Below, piece after piece: positions 11,056-20,495 of a stretch of DNA of 64,000 bases (position 1 is its first letter; each line of letters starts with the position of its first letter). This DNA is from Anastatus disparis (lineage: Eukaryota; Arthropoda; Insecta; Hymenoptera; Eupelmidae), in assembly GCA_017163975.1 (NCBI GenBank), contig JAFFSR010000016.1, positions 143,501 to 207,500 of the forward strand. The letters are read 5' to 3'. Made by a program: the position numbers and the translations under genes. Under the pieces are notes generated by a model that worked only from the letters and a program-made list of their open reading frames with translations, searched no databases and was not told where the DNA came from.

Positions 11056-11766
11056 ATGAATCTCAAAGAACAATCTGTCAAGCTGCCGATAATGAATTTT
11101 GATACTATCGTCGAACGAGAGAAAAAATCAAAGAAACATGGAAATTTACTTCCAGATAGCATAAGAGCTGTATTTTGTGGACCATCTAACTGTGGTAAAA
11201 CTAACAGTTTATTAGCACTCATGACGCATCCTAATGGTCTGAGATTTAAAAATGTTTACGTTTATTCTAAATCTCTTAATCAAGCAGAATACAAGTTTCT
11301 GAAAGAGCTTTTAGAACTGATCGAAGGTATGCAATACTTTCCATTTAGCGAACACGAGTCAGTAATACCACCTGACGAGGCTCTTCCAAATTCCATAATG
11401 ATTTTTGATGATGTAGCTTGTGAAAAGTAAGACAACATTAGAGCCTACTTCTGCATGGGAAGACACAAAGAAGTTGATTGTTTCTATCTTTGTCAGTCTT
11501 ACGCTCGCATCCCAAAACATCTCGTGAGAGCTAATGTCATTCTCTTGATAGTTTTTCGTCAAAATAATGTTAATCTACGACATCTATACGATGATCATGT
11601 TAGCTCAGACATGACTTTTCCACTATTCAAAGAATTATGCTTTAAATGTTGGAGAGATGACAAGCATGGAGTTGTGATGATTGCTAAAGATAGTCCACTG
11701 AACTCTGGTAGATATCGAAAAGGTTTTGACGGTTTTGCTATAAATATAACGCACACTCGGCATTAA
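11056..11766 (+). pseudogene. Polinton packaging ATPase (FtsK/HerA-type), one nonsense codon
   Basis: The frame starts MNLKEQSVKLPIMNFD. Walker A, GPSNCGKT, is at residues 42-49 and Walker B, IMIFDDV, at about 114-120. After a TAA codon at 11428 the same frame continues DNIRAYFCMGRHKEVDCFYLCQSY and on through RANVILLIVFRQNN to the stop at 11764, giving about 236 codons. This is the A32-like genome-packaging ATPase that pumps DNA into capsids, conserved in Polintons, virophages and poxviruses. Both nucleotide-binding motifs are intact; the single stop separates them from the conserved C-terminal half. It starts the plus-strand block, and the next gene begins 35 bases later. Confidence 0.88.
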
Positions 11767-11801
11767 TTCATCAATCTGTCTTTGCTTGTCAAAGCGACAA
11801 C

Positions 11802-12638
11802 ATGGAAAACCTTAAGCAGAATAAAGTTTTACTTTAGCAACTCATTCAAGCGCGAAAAGCAGTTAAACGCAAGTATGACTTGTTAAAATTTGGAAAAGAA
11901 AATACCGAAAGGATTGTTGGAAAAACTTTCAAGCCAATTATCGACCCACTTATGAAAACCGTCACTGAAGGTAAAAAAAGACGCGAAACTTTGAAGCCAG
12001 AACCCTTACCAGAAATGAATAAGTACGATAAAGATAATGATGATACGGAATTGGAGGACACTTTGTAAAATGATTCTTCTCAATCTTTGTTTGAATCTGC
12101 AAGCGAAGATTTCTCTAAGGACTTACAATTTAGAGAAATGGATAAAATTTATGGAGTTCGTAAAAAGGGTGATCAATTTTTTCTCGACAATTCAACGATA
12201 TATTTTGAGAAAAGTTATATTCAAGTAGAGGATCAAAAGTTTCAAAAGACTTTAGGTTTACAAGGATTGCTTGTTGAAAAACATCCTGTTCCAGGCTCAA
12301 TGACTCATAAAGATTTAAAAAATTATCGTCAAATTCTTAAAATCATGAAGGCTCTCAAGAAACGATACAAAGACGATGAACCTATTCGTTCACATGTAAA
12401 TGAAAAATTCAGTGAAATTATAGCCCCTCAATTTTCTGATAAAAGAGGTGGATCGTTACCTCGAAACAAAATCGCGCGAAAAAATACCAAGTTTGATTAT
12501 GTCTACTGGGATGATCCAAACGAGCTAGTTGATCGACTTTGTTTATTGGTTGCTGAAAAAGCAGCTGGTAATCCTAGTCATACTAACGAGATTCATTCCA
12601 TCTTCGAAGAGTTACGTGAAGCTGGCTATATATATTGA
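11802..12638 (+). pseudogene. Conserved Polinton protein of unknown function (two nonsense codons)
   Basis: A single frame of 278 codons starts MENLKQNKVLL, meets TAG at 11835, TAA at 12066 and ends at 12638. The N-terminal half is coiled-coil-like and charged; then comes an acidic linker (NDDTELED). The C-terminal half includes KDLQFREMDKIYGVRKK, VPGSMTHKDLKNYRQILK, then NKIARKNTKFDYVYWDDP. I recognise this as the conserved plus-strand protein that usually follows the ATPase in arthropod Polintons; I think it corresponds to a domain of unknown function (possibly DUF8207), but I cannot confirm the accession. The long open C-terminal part with strongly patterned sequence supports a real, recently lost gene. 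Confidence 0.65.
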
Positions 12639-12671
12639 GGTGTAATAGTTAAAACTCGTTACATTATAAAA

Positions 12672-13064
12672 ATGAGCGTCGATGTGTTTGGACGTAATCT
12701 TAATCGAAGCGAGGGTAGTTGAGGACCACCCAGAACTCGCTATAAACTCACAAAAGATGGACATTTCGATGTAGAAAATAAAAGGTTATGTAATGTTGCC
12801 AATCCTCAGCAATCGAATGACGCCGTTAATTTTAGTACACTACAAGGTTTAATTACATCTGAAGTCCAGAGTATATACATAGTCACTACTAGATTAAGAG
12901 ATAATCTTAATGCATCAGAATTAAAACTGTAAAAGTTAAAGGATGAGTATAATGAGAAGATGAAAAAAATTAATCTAGTCATTGAAGATCTATTCGATTT
13001 AATTAAAAATTAGATGCAAGATGCTAAAACAAATATTCAGAGTATAAAAGCCAATTTGCTGTAA
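12672..13064 (+). pseudogene. Short conserved Polinton protein (broken)
   Basis: The frame starts MSVDVFGRNLNRSEG and continues after a TGA as GPPRTRYKLTKDGHFDVENKRL, a pattern I recall from insect Polintons. Then come NAVNFSTLQG-like text and a heptad-like helical segment rich in Leu, Lys and Glu. In-frame stops occur after RSEGS, after ELKL, and after LIKN at 13011. The last 16 codons to TAA at 13064 stay in frame. About 130 codons in all. The N-terminal half may be a beta-structured tail, the C-terminal half a coiled coil. Function is unknown. It precedes the integrase gene by 25 bases. Confidence 0.55.
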
Positions 13065-13089
13065 TTAAGCAATCATTAGCTCTGTGACC

Positions 13090-14005
13090 ATGGAACACGA
13101 AAGAGTTGTATAAGAGCTTCATAAACCAGTCAGATGTCACTATCCACGTCGACAGTTTGATGTGCGAGGTTTAGATGAAACTTGGCAAGCTGATCTTGTC
13201 GAGACACAACCTTATTCTCGAGAGAACAAGGGCTATAAGTATATGCTTACAGTTATAGATGTTTTTTTTTCAAATACGCATGGGCTGTTCCTGTGAAACA
13301 AAAACTGGAGCAGAAGTCTCTGCTGCGATGAAATCTATATTGCGAGAGGGTCGAGTACCGAAAAATTTACAAACAGATAAAGGCAAAGAGTTTTGTACTA
13401 CTAATTTTAAAAATCTTATGCAACAATACAATATTAACATAGACTCAACGTATAGTAATCTCAAAGCATCCATTTGCGAACGCTTCAATCGCACTATCAA
13501 ACACAAAATGTGGATGAAGTTTAGCTTACGTAGTAGCTATAAATGGATTGATATTTTACCTGATCTGATAAAATCTTACAACAATACAAAACATCGAACG
13601 ATTGGTGCTAAACTAAAAGATGTTACAGTTGCAAATGAATCTCAGTTTTGTGCTCGATTTGCTTGCAAAGTTGTGAGAAAAAAAGCAAAATTCAAGGTCG
13701 GTGACAAAGTCCGAGTCAGCGAGTTGAAACAAGTATTCGAAAAAGGATACACACCTAATTGGTCTGCTGAAATATTCACGATTAAACAACTTAAAGCAAC
13801 GCAGCCGACAACGTACCGTCTCAAAGACTATTAAGATCAGCCAATCGCTGGTGGCTTTAACGAAGAAGAACTTTAAAAAGTTGAATATCCTGACGTTTAT
13901 CTTGTAGAAAAAGTTCTAAAGAGACGTGGGAATCAAGTATACGTAAGGTAGCTCGGGTTTGATAGTATTCATAATAGTTGGATCGACAAAACTGCAGCTC
14001 AATGA
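13090..14005 (+). pseudogene. Polinton retroviral-type integrase (rve + chromodomain-like), broken
   Basis: The catalytic core has Asp codons at 13192 (WQADL) and 13376 (QTDKGKEF) and Glu at 13478 (CERFNRT), with 33 residues between the last two, so the DDE triad is complete. After an interrupted stretch, VEYPDVYLVEKVLKRR and a following GFDSIHNSW segment resemble a C-terminal chromodomain-like fold. Breaks are a TAA in the first codons (after HERVV), a frameshift in the T9 tract at 13262-13270, and stops after LKDY, after EEEL and inside the C-terminal domain. The enzyme would join the element ends to target DNA. It closes the plus-strand gene block. Confidence 0.9.
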
Positions 14006-14065
14006 ATACTCATGTATTGAAAAAAGCAAAATCGCTTAGACAGTTTTAAAAACTGACCTTGGGCG

Positions 14066-14098
14066 CTTCAAACAAAAAAAAATTTTTTTGTTCAAGAA
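14066..14098. repeat. A/T-core palindrome
   Basis: cttcaaacaaaaaaa pairs with tttttttgttcaag, an almost perfect inverted repeat of about 15 bp per arm with a short A/T centre. It directly precedes the second hairpin copy, downstream of the integrase stop. It could form a 3' end signal for the plus-strand block. Confidence 0.55.
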
Positions 14099-14100
14099 GT

Positions 14101-14128
14101 GATGGGAGCCCCAACCTTCGCTCCCATC
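14101..14128. other. Conserved hairpin, copy 2
   Basis: GATGGGAGC and GCTCCCATC form a perfect 9-bp stem around the loop CCCAACCTTC. Compared with copy 1 (7039-7066) one stem pair changes on both sides while the loop differs by one base. Flanks are also conserved. It sits between the plus-strand block end and the small minus-strand gene at 14236-14540. Confidence 0.6.
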
Positions 14129-14235
14129 TGTGAGGTACAACCAAGAATCGCCACTTGTGAACCCCTTACGCCGAGTAAACTCGAAGTAGGAAGTGCACCC
14201 GTGACTCGTATATCTCTTCGTTAACTTCCTCGCGC

Positions 14236-14540
14236 CTACTCGAATGAGAACTTGATGCCACTTCTATTCTCGCCTCAGTATGTTATATACAACTTTTGAT
14301 GTTGTATGTCATCGTTCAACTTGGAAAAAAGTTCATCATGCTTCTCTAAAGAAGTAGAAGCGCGTAATGGGAAAAAGGTGCGAAAGTCATCTTCCAGATC
14401 CGCAACAAATCTCTCACCATATCTGGTCTTGACAAATTTCAAAGCACTAACCTTAAACTTATGGTCTTATCCATTTCATCGACTTTCTTGGTTGGTAAGA
14501 AGTCGGCACGTGCAATCTAGTTGAGTTTCAAAAGACCCAT
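14236..14540 (-). pseudogene. Small conserved Polinton protein (frameshifted)
   Basis: From MGLLKLN at 14540, a TAG and then ARADFLPTKKVDEMDKT can be read. A frameshift near 14455 leads into VSALKFVKTRYGERFVADL, then TFFPLRASTSLEKHDELFSKL, a TGA, and a short tail to the TAG at 14236. I recognise the KTRYGERFVADL and FFPLR pattern from small proteins encoded beside the polymerase in insect Polintons. The beta-rich pattern is reminiscent of a single-strand-binding or OB-like protein, which is speculation. About 100 codons. It follows the polymerase on the same strand by about 110 bases. Confidence 0.5.
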
Positions 14541-16515
14541 CTGAAAAAGAGTAAAGAAATAAATAAAATCGTTAAGGAATAGGCTTTGAAGTAAAAAAAA
14601 ATACTTTGACTTACCTTAAATCAGTTCAAAAGACTAATCAAAGTCGTATTACTTTATTCAATTCTTTGCATCTTAGCAGCTGGTCCGTCTGACGAAGGAA
14701 TGACTTGAGCCGGCTCGGAAGCTCTCTTAAGTACAGCTCGAGCCATCGTAGCCGCTGCTGCGCATTGCGCAGATTCCTTGGTAGGTGGTATGGAGTGATG
14801 TCCCCATGGTAACGTATCGGTGCTTCCCTCCAACAGATAACGTTTGTCATCATTTGAGTTGAGAGCGATCTTCCGCTGTCTCTCAGTCCTGACATTGTGC
14901 TGTCTGGATCTGATGTGGCACTGCTGACAGACAAGATTTTCTCCTTTAAACAGGCAGCGCTGGTAGTCTTCAAACTGGATGACATTTTTCACGACGTTGG
15001 ATTTCCCTTGGCCTTTTTGATGGACTCTTGACCTTGTACCTTGACACTGTACATTTTATTACGTAAGCCAATGAATTCAGTCATTATGTTGCCATTGTAC
15101 TCGTCTTTCATAAAGCCGATAACCTTATTATTAACACGAGGCATATCAAATTAGTTACCCTTAGCATAATCAGAAGTGTCTAACTTATCTATGTTTGTCT
15201 TCATCATTTCATACATGTTCTCGCCTCTGACTTCGTATATGAGACTATCGGTGTCAGTGTAGAGAAGCTTACACTTATTACCTAGTCGATCAAACATGTA
15301 TGAATAATGAAAGTCATACACGCAAGTCTTAGAGTGGTCGAAAACACTTAGACCGACGCACAACAGCTTTCTAATGGTGATCTGAACAAAACCATTATTG
15401 AGAGCCTGTTTCAGAGCACAGTAATCAATGACGTAGCGCTCTTGTGTGGTCATCAGCTTGACTTGTATCTATCCTGGAGCTCCCGCATGTTCTGGGCAAA
15501 GAGGTAAGTCCTTGTGAGCATCGTGGTGAGGCTCAGGATACACGAGATCAACTTCCAATATGTAGCCGATGGGACTTTCGTCGTCAACAACCATGACATT
15601 GAGATTCTCGGGTTTTCGTACCCATTCAAAACCTCCGTATGGTAATGATTGGGTCGTTGCCCAACCATAGAGGTTGTTAACATCATCGTACATCAAGTAC
15701 TTTAACTCTTCATCGAGAATCCAATCATCGCCCATGTATTCGTTGTTCGTTTTGGCGTAGCGATTACAACACTGGCTCACACTACCCCTGATTTCTCTCT
15801 CTACAAACATAAGCATGTCTATATCTGTGAGGAGTTCCAGTTCTACTCCTGTGTGCTTGAGCATAGCATCCCAAGTAAGGCCAGGAGTGGTGTAGTAGTA
15901 AGCAGGATCCAGACCATATGCTTCGATATATCTCGAACGGAAGTTCTCGAATATATCGGCCAAAAGAAGTACATCGGTTTTCAGATAAAGATCCGAGTAC
16001 TCTCAGTTGAATGTCTTCGAAACATTCTCGGCATGGTCGAACTCACTATCAGTGATGTCGCTGTCTGTTAGCTCACTGTGGAAGGCTTCTTTGCAGGGGA
16101 GAAAAACGTCGTCAAGCTTCTCAGAGCAATCCAGATAGTCGTAGGAAAAGACTCCTTACGTTTCAATAATTCCATTTGCTCAGCACTATATCCATCAGCC
16201 TGGAATTCTTTTTCAACAATATTCAATTCGCTCAAGTATGATGCTAACTTCTCGAGAGAAGATGGCATGAAGCGGAAGGAGTCGATAAATCTAAAGTTCA
16301 TCTCGCTTCCCTCGATATGCTTGACGAATGAAATATATCGTTCCTTATTCTCAGGAATCAGGCTTACTCGACCCTTTAAATTTACACATTTAGCGGTGGC
16401 GATTTTCTTGATTATAAAATGAGAATCATAACCAGTGAGATTGTGAAAAATTACTGGTATGAATCTAGAGTCCTTATAATTGATATTACACAACTTGTGA
16501 GCTGCTCCTCGAAAT

Positions 16516-16586
16516 CTAAAAAATAAAAATTGATTAATGACAAGTGAGTTGTTAAAATAATTTTTTTTTAATGTATAAAAACTTAC
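16516..16586 (-). other. Intron in polB (71 nt)
   Basis: On the minus strand GTAAGT opens after ...CTGACTGGAAG and TTTTTTAG closes before ATTTCGAGG. Joining the exons keeps frame between HCHLTG and FRGAAHKLC, which are adjacent in the family. Canonical GT-AG. Confidence 0.85.
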
Positions 16587-17316
16587 CTTCCAGTCAGATG
16601 ACAATGATCACGAACTTTAATATCCTCAGGTTTGAAAGTCTTTCGACAAATGTTGCAAAATGTTGCTCTTTCAAAAGATAATTGTTCTTGCCTTGAAAGA
16701 TCTAAGGGCTTAGGATTGGCGTAGGTTTCTTCCAACTTATTTCGCGATGACTCCAGTTCTGCTACAAACCATTCTGCTGGAGTTTGATCTTCGTTTCTTG
16801 CTTGTCTGTAGCACTTGTACTCGGAAAAAGCATCATTGAAACTACATTTGATGTAGTAGCCAATACTGTAAGCTTGATGCTATTGAAACGCTTGAACATG
16901 TCGTACTGGTTTCAATAGACTTTCAAAATCCGCGTATATGACGAAAGGCACTCTTTCATTACGCTTGTGGTTCTCGAACTTCAGAATATTGTCTTTTGTT
17001 GAAGGAAGCTTGATTTTACACTTGTTTAATGAAGCACAATCAACTTCATGTTCCTTCAACTCATCTTCTGTTCTAAAATAATGAAGACAGCGATCACAGA
17101 TAAATGTCTTTGCGTTGTGATTCGTCACTTGAGATCGAATGAGATATGATAAGGATTTCACCCAAACATAATGAAATCTCCTTAGTACAAAGTCGAAGTA
17201 ATCGTTATTCTTTTCTTCATCTTCATCATCATACTGATCTTGAATCAGTAATAAATTAATATGCCTCTCTTTTTTCTTAGCGGTAACATAGCATGGTGAG
17301 ACGTCAAATTTGCTAC

Positions 17317-17377
17317 CTATAAAAAAAAGTTATATTTCAAATTTCATCAATAATGATTTTAATACAAAAAGAAATAC
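17317..17377 (-). other. Intron in polB (61 nt)
   Basis: GTATTTC donor after ...AAACAAT and a T-rich TTTTTTATAG acceptor before GTAGCAAATTTG, on the minus strand. Splicing restores one frame across the junction. GT-AG with a short length typical of insect introns. Confidence 0.75.
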
Positions 17378-17589
17378 ATTGTTTTTTCAACATGAATAGA
17401 TTAATGGAAATATTGTTCAGCTTTTCAAACTTCGCAATCTGCTTTGGAGATACTGGAAATTCTATCCCTGTAAAATCAAGTTCTTTCTCATAAGCACTGT
17501 ATTTAGATACACGTTGTGCATTATATCCAGCAGGGTGAAGAGCCGAAAGAATTGCCCATTTGAAACATTCATTGTCATTATTTTGAACA

Positions 17590-17978
17590 TTAAGAGGAGG
17601 TGACGTATCTCTGTCCTTTTCTAATCAAAGAAATGATTTTTTTACAACGACTAATAACTTTAGCAAAAAATAAAGAGAAAGCCGCTTCTTGTATCAGAAA
17701 AAGCATTATTTTCTTTGATAAGAAAAAATTAATTTTATTGCTTCGTTCTCAAGAAAACCTTAAAAAACCAAATTGTCCACCCTAACCTCTATGATTTAAG
17801 TTTTTCAAGGTTTTCTTGAAAACGGAGTAATAAAATTAATTCTTTCTTATCAAAGAAAATATTGCTTTTTTTGATACGAGATGCGGCTTTCTCTTCATTT
17901 TTTGCTAAAGTTATTAGTTTTTGTAAAAAAATCATTTTTTTTATTAGAAAAGGACAGAGATACGTGACCTCCTCTTAA
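17590..17978. mobile_element. TTAA-flanked palindromic MITE, family A copy 2, inside polB
   Basis: TTAA borders lie at 17590-17593 and 17975-17978, with ends GAGGAGGTGACG and CGTGACCTCCTC. It splits the polymerase coding region. Removing the element plus one TTAA leaves the polymerase reading frame in register on either side, which confirms both boundaries and the TTAA duplication. Confidence 0.92.
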
Positions 17979-18443
17979 CTCAAGCCTTTTTCATTTTTAT
18001 TTACTCCGGTAGTTCGATAAAAGAGCTTCCTCTTACTGCATTAAACTTGTTAATATTTATGCTCAAGCTCAAAATTTGGGGGAGAGTCCAACCAGAGTCT
18101 CTTTCTTGGAATTCACTCATGGCAATATAAATAGGATGCAGAATGTTCAATTCAAACCACTCCTTGAGATCAGTGGTTTGAAAGATGGCGACGTTCTTTG
18201 TATTGAAGTATTTAACTTCAACTATCTCTTTATTATTTTTACGAAGATCGTACTCAGCAGCAAGTTCAGAGTTGACTGATATACTCCTATGTTTACTAAG
18301 AGCAATCTTAACTTTTTCATCGAAGACAGGAAAAACATCTGTCAAAATACATAAAATGTATATAAAATTGTATTTAAAAGGGATGAAAATAGGATGTTCC
18401 ATGTTTAAATTATTATTTGACTAAGATCTTAAACCATCTTTAA

Positions 18444-18868
18444 AAGCCTCCGACTCATTCAGAGGCTTCATTCAATGAGCTAACATCGATCAGTTAATCA
18501 AAAAGCTAATAGCATTCAAAGTTAAGCCAAAATTTTAAAAATAGTTCCTCCGAATCACTCAGAGGATCTACTTGGCTAAAATGTATTCAAATATGTTGAG
18601 CCATTTTTCAAACTCTCCGACTCATTTAGAGGGTCCTTCCAATGACCTATCAGCTGTTAAAAGCTGACGGCGTTCAAAGTTAAGCTAAAATAGTTCCTCT
18701 GACTCACTCAGAGGATCTACTTAGCTTAATTGCGTTCAAATATGTTAAGCTATTTTCCAAACTCTCCGACTCATTCAGAGGGTCCTTCCAATGACCTATC
18801 AGCTGTTTAAAGCTTATGGCGTTCAAAGTTAAGCCAAAATAGTTCCTCCGACTCACTCAGAGAATCTA
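18444..18868. repeat. Tandem array of short hairpins between polB and the acidic gene
   Basis: Six hairpins of the form CTCYgactcaytcaGAG occur at 18444-18468, 18546-18566, 18613-18632, 18695-18715, 18763-18784 and 18843-18864. They alternate between two types (tagttcctc...gaggatctac and aactctcc...agagggtcc). The larger unit of about 150 bp also contains gcgttcaaagttaagc and atgacctatcagctgt. A seventh hairpin lies at 19119-19143. The array is non-coding and upstream of the polymerase. Confidence 0.75.
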
Positions 18869-19522
18869 CGTAGCTTAACAACGTTCAAAATGAAAAAAAT
18901 GAAAAAAATTTAAAAATGAAAAAAATTTAAAAAATTTGAACAATGAAAAAAAATAAAAAAATATAAAAAAATAAAAAAAATAAAAAAAAGTTATCTTCAG
19001 ATCTCGAAAGATCCGGGCATTCAGATCTCGAAAGACCCGGGTACGGTAGCATGAGGTTGACAACTCGTGTGCTTAAGCACCGCAATCAGGACGAAGTCAA
19101 GCCGCCTTCTTAATGGGACTCTCCGACTCATTCAGAGGGTCCGTTCAGCGCGACGACTCAACAGCCGACTGCTACGAGTTTTTCCAGATCTCGAAGAGAC
19201 CTTGCCAACCTCATTAGCACCAAAAAACAGTCAGCACTGCTGAAGAGCTCCAGACCCCGAGAGGTCCGGTCTGCCAAGCGAGCGCGAGCTGACTGACGAA
19301 GCGTGCGTCTCTCGCGAGGTATATACCTAACGGCGGCGAGAGAGCGGCGGCGCACGATATATAAATATACCACACGTAGTATAACTTTTGTGTTATACCA
19401 TCAAACATCTTATATTACTGAAATTTCATTCATTAAAAAATTTTCCTCATTTACCGAAATTTCTACAACAAAGTTTGCCGTCACTACAAGAGCGTCGACC
19501 AATCAGCTGCGATCTAAGTAGC
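18869..19522. other. Non-coding control-like region with GATCTCGAAAGATC repeats
   Basis: An A-rich tract (18885-18990) is followed by cagatctcgaaagaYccggg in tandem at 18998-19041 and degenerate copies at 19184 and 19250. GATCTcgaaAGATC is itself a hairpin. Another CTCCGACTCATTCAGAG hairpin is at 19119-19143. Base composition becomes GC-richer between 19070 and 19350. I see no convincing coding region. It probably contains upstream regulatory sequence for the gene at 19581, or a replication or packaging signal; this is inference. Confidence 0.5.
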
Positions 19523-19530
19523 TATAAAAT
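19523..19530 (+). promoter_or_regulatory. TATA box for the acidic nuclear-type gene
   Basis: TATAAAAT lies 51 bases before the ATG at 19581, similar to the spacing at other genes in the element. Confidence 0.55.
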
Positions 19531-19580
19531 GAGCTGTTTTTTTTGAATTAATTTCATTCCTTCTTTCACTTCTTAAAAGA

Positions 19581-20144
19581 ATGTCGCCAGAGAACAACAA
19601 GACCTACAGAAGTTTGGAAGAGCTGGTAGAAGATTTTCTCCCAGACTTGGGAGTTAATTTTCTACCAGACTCCGAGCTATTGTCACCGCCATCAGTTGAG
19701 CCATCGTCGTTGCAACCAGCTGAGTCACTGCTATCGCCATCAGTTGAGCCATCGCCGTTAGTTGAGCCATCGTCGTTGCAACCAGCTGAGTCACCGCCAT
19801 CGCCATCAGTGCTGCAGATGATGGAGCCACCCTACGAAGGTCTGACAACTACAGTGTTGGTGTATGATCCCTTCATGCTCCAACACGTTGAAATTCCCAC
19901 CGAGAAATTAGAAGTCTATCAAGACCCATCTCAAATCAATGAAGAGGTGGACGAGGCGGTGATTATATTAGTTACTTCTCCAATAAAATCTCTAGAAGTG
20001 ATAGATCTTGTCTCTTTATCACCTCCAAAAAGAAAAAGAGAGGATGAAGAAGAAGCGAAGAAGAAAATAAAAGCTTCTTCGTCACAAAAAAGGAGACGGG
20101 AAGAGAAGGAAGAAAAAGAGCCTGCTAAAAAGGCTAAATTTTAA
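19581..20144 (+). CDS. Acidic, Pro/Ser-rich nuclear-type protein with SIM-like motifs, 187 aa
   Basis: The intact 187-codon frame is preceded by a TATA box and followed by a hairpin and T run. Residues 33-77 are Pro/Ser/Glu-rich and contain internal repeats of VEPSSLQPAES. Residues 126-131 (AVIILV) and 140-144 (VIDLV followed by SLSPPKRKRED) fit SUMO-interaction motif patterns: hydrophobic cores flanked by Ser and acidic residues. PKRKR at 149-153, QKRRR at 169-173 and AKKAK at 182-186 are nuclear-localisation type. No enzyme domain is visible. It is the only large intact gene in an element whose other large genes are all broken. It may be a regulatory or host-interaction protein; function is unknown. 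Low complexity makes survival of an open frame less surprising. Confidence 0.65.
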   Translation: MSPENNKTYRSLEELVEDFLPDLGVNFLPDSELLSPPSVEPSSLQPAESLLSPSVEPSPLVEPSSLQPAESPPSPSVLQMMEPPYEGLTTTVLVYDPFMLQHVEIPTEKLEVYQDPSQINEEVDEAVIILVTSPIKSLEVIDLVSLSPPKRKREDEEEAKKKIKASSSQKRRREEKEEKEPAKKAKF

Positions 20145-20186
20145 TTAATTTTTTTATTTTAACGATCTCTGGTATTTATGGATCAA

Positions 20187-20217
20187 TCGGCCTTTTTCAG
20201 GGCCGAATATTTTTTTA
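20187..20217 (+). terminator. Hairpin with T run after the acidic gene
   Basis: TCGGCC and GGCCGA form a 6-bp stem around an 8-base loop, followed by atattttttt. It starts 43 bases after the stop codon. It resembles an intrinsic-type terminator or a viral 3' end hairpin. In a eukaryotic element its role is uncertain. Confidence 0.4.
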
Positions 20218-20322
20218 ACGTGAAACAAATTGTTTCAATTTCATTATATTTTTTAAAAATATTAATCAGTTGTTTTCAGGACTATATATATAATTTAAAC
20301 GTAAAAAAAATATTTCGGATTG

Positions 20323-20324
<2 letters not shown>

Positions 20325-20399
<75 letters not shown>
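20325..20399. repeat. (TA)n microsatellite in the right Polinton TIR
   Basis: A long uninterrupted TA run, continuous with the degenerate gatatac satellite of the TIR. Confidence 0.95.
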
Positions 20400-20402
<3 letters not shown>

Positions 20403-20495
20403 GCAAGTATATCGTTATATATCAAAGTATATCGATATATGTGAAAGTATATCGTTGTATATGCAAGTATATGTAAATAAATACTTTTTATATAT
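20400..20495. repeat. Polinton right TIR, inner part
   Basis: acgcaagtatatcgttatatatcaaagtat-type satellite is the reverse complement of 3990-4240. The outer part of the same TIR is at 21819-21996, displaced by the solo LTR. Confidence 0.8.

Larger units (their letters stand above)
14654..18402 (-). pseudogene. Polinton protein-primed type B DNA polymerase, broken, two introns
   Basis: Reading leftwards from 18402: an N-terminal region (KNNKEIVEVKYFNTKNV, EFQERDSGWTLP); after an inserted MITE, CFKWAILSALHP; a zinc-finger-like CDRCLHYF...H..DC; VIYADFES (exo I, 16930); [11 protein letters not shown] (exo II); YSDLYLKTD (exo III); YDDVNNLYGWA (polymerase motif A); YTDTDS (motif C, 15244-15261); and a C-terminal KVIGFMKDEYNG to MQRIE region ending 14654. 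Introns are visible at 17377-17317 and 16586-16516. Damage includes stops at 18001, 16880, 15469 and 15151, frameshifts near 16140 and 15000, and an in-frame loss at about 15390 where motif B should lie, roughly 100 codons shorter than the family. The true N-terminus is unclear: a TTTTGACAG acceptor at about 18340 suggests another upstream intron. Confidence 0.9.

Noticed and set aside
18444..18868. CRISPR-like array of repeats and spacers
   Set aside because: Repeats are hairpin variants inside larger tandem units, spacers are themselves repeated, and the context is a eukaryotic transposon with introns.
19654..19848. Minus-strand frame within the acidic gene
   Set aside because: Low-complexity shadow of the Pro/Ser/Glu repeats on plus.
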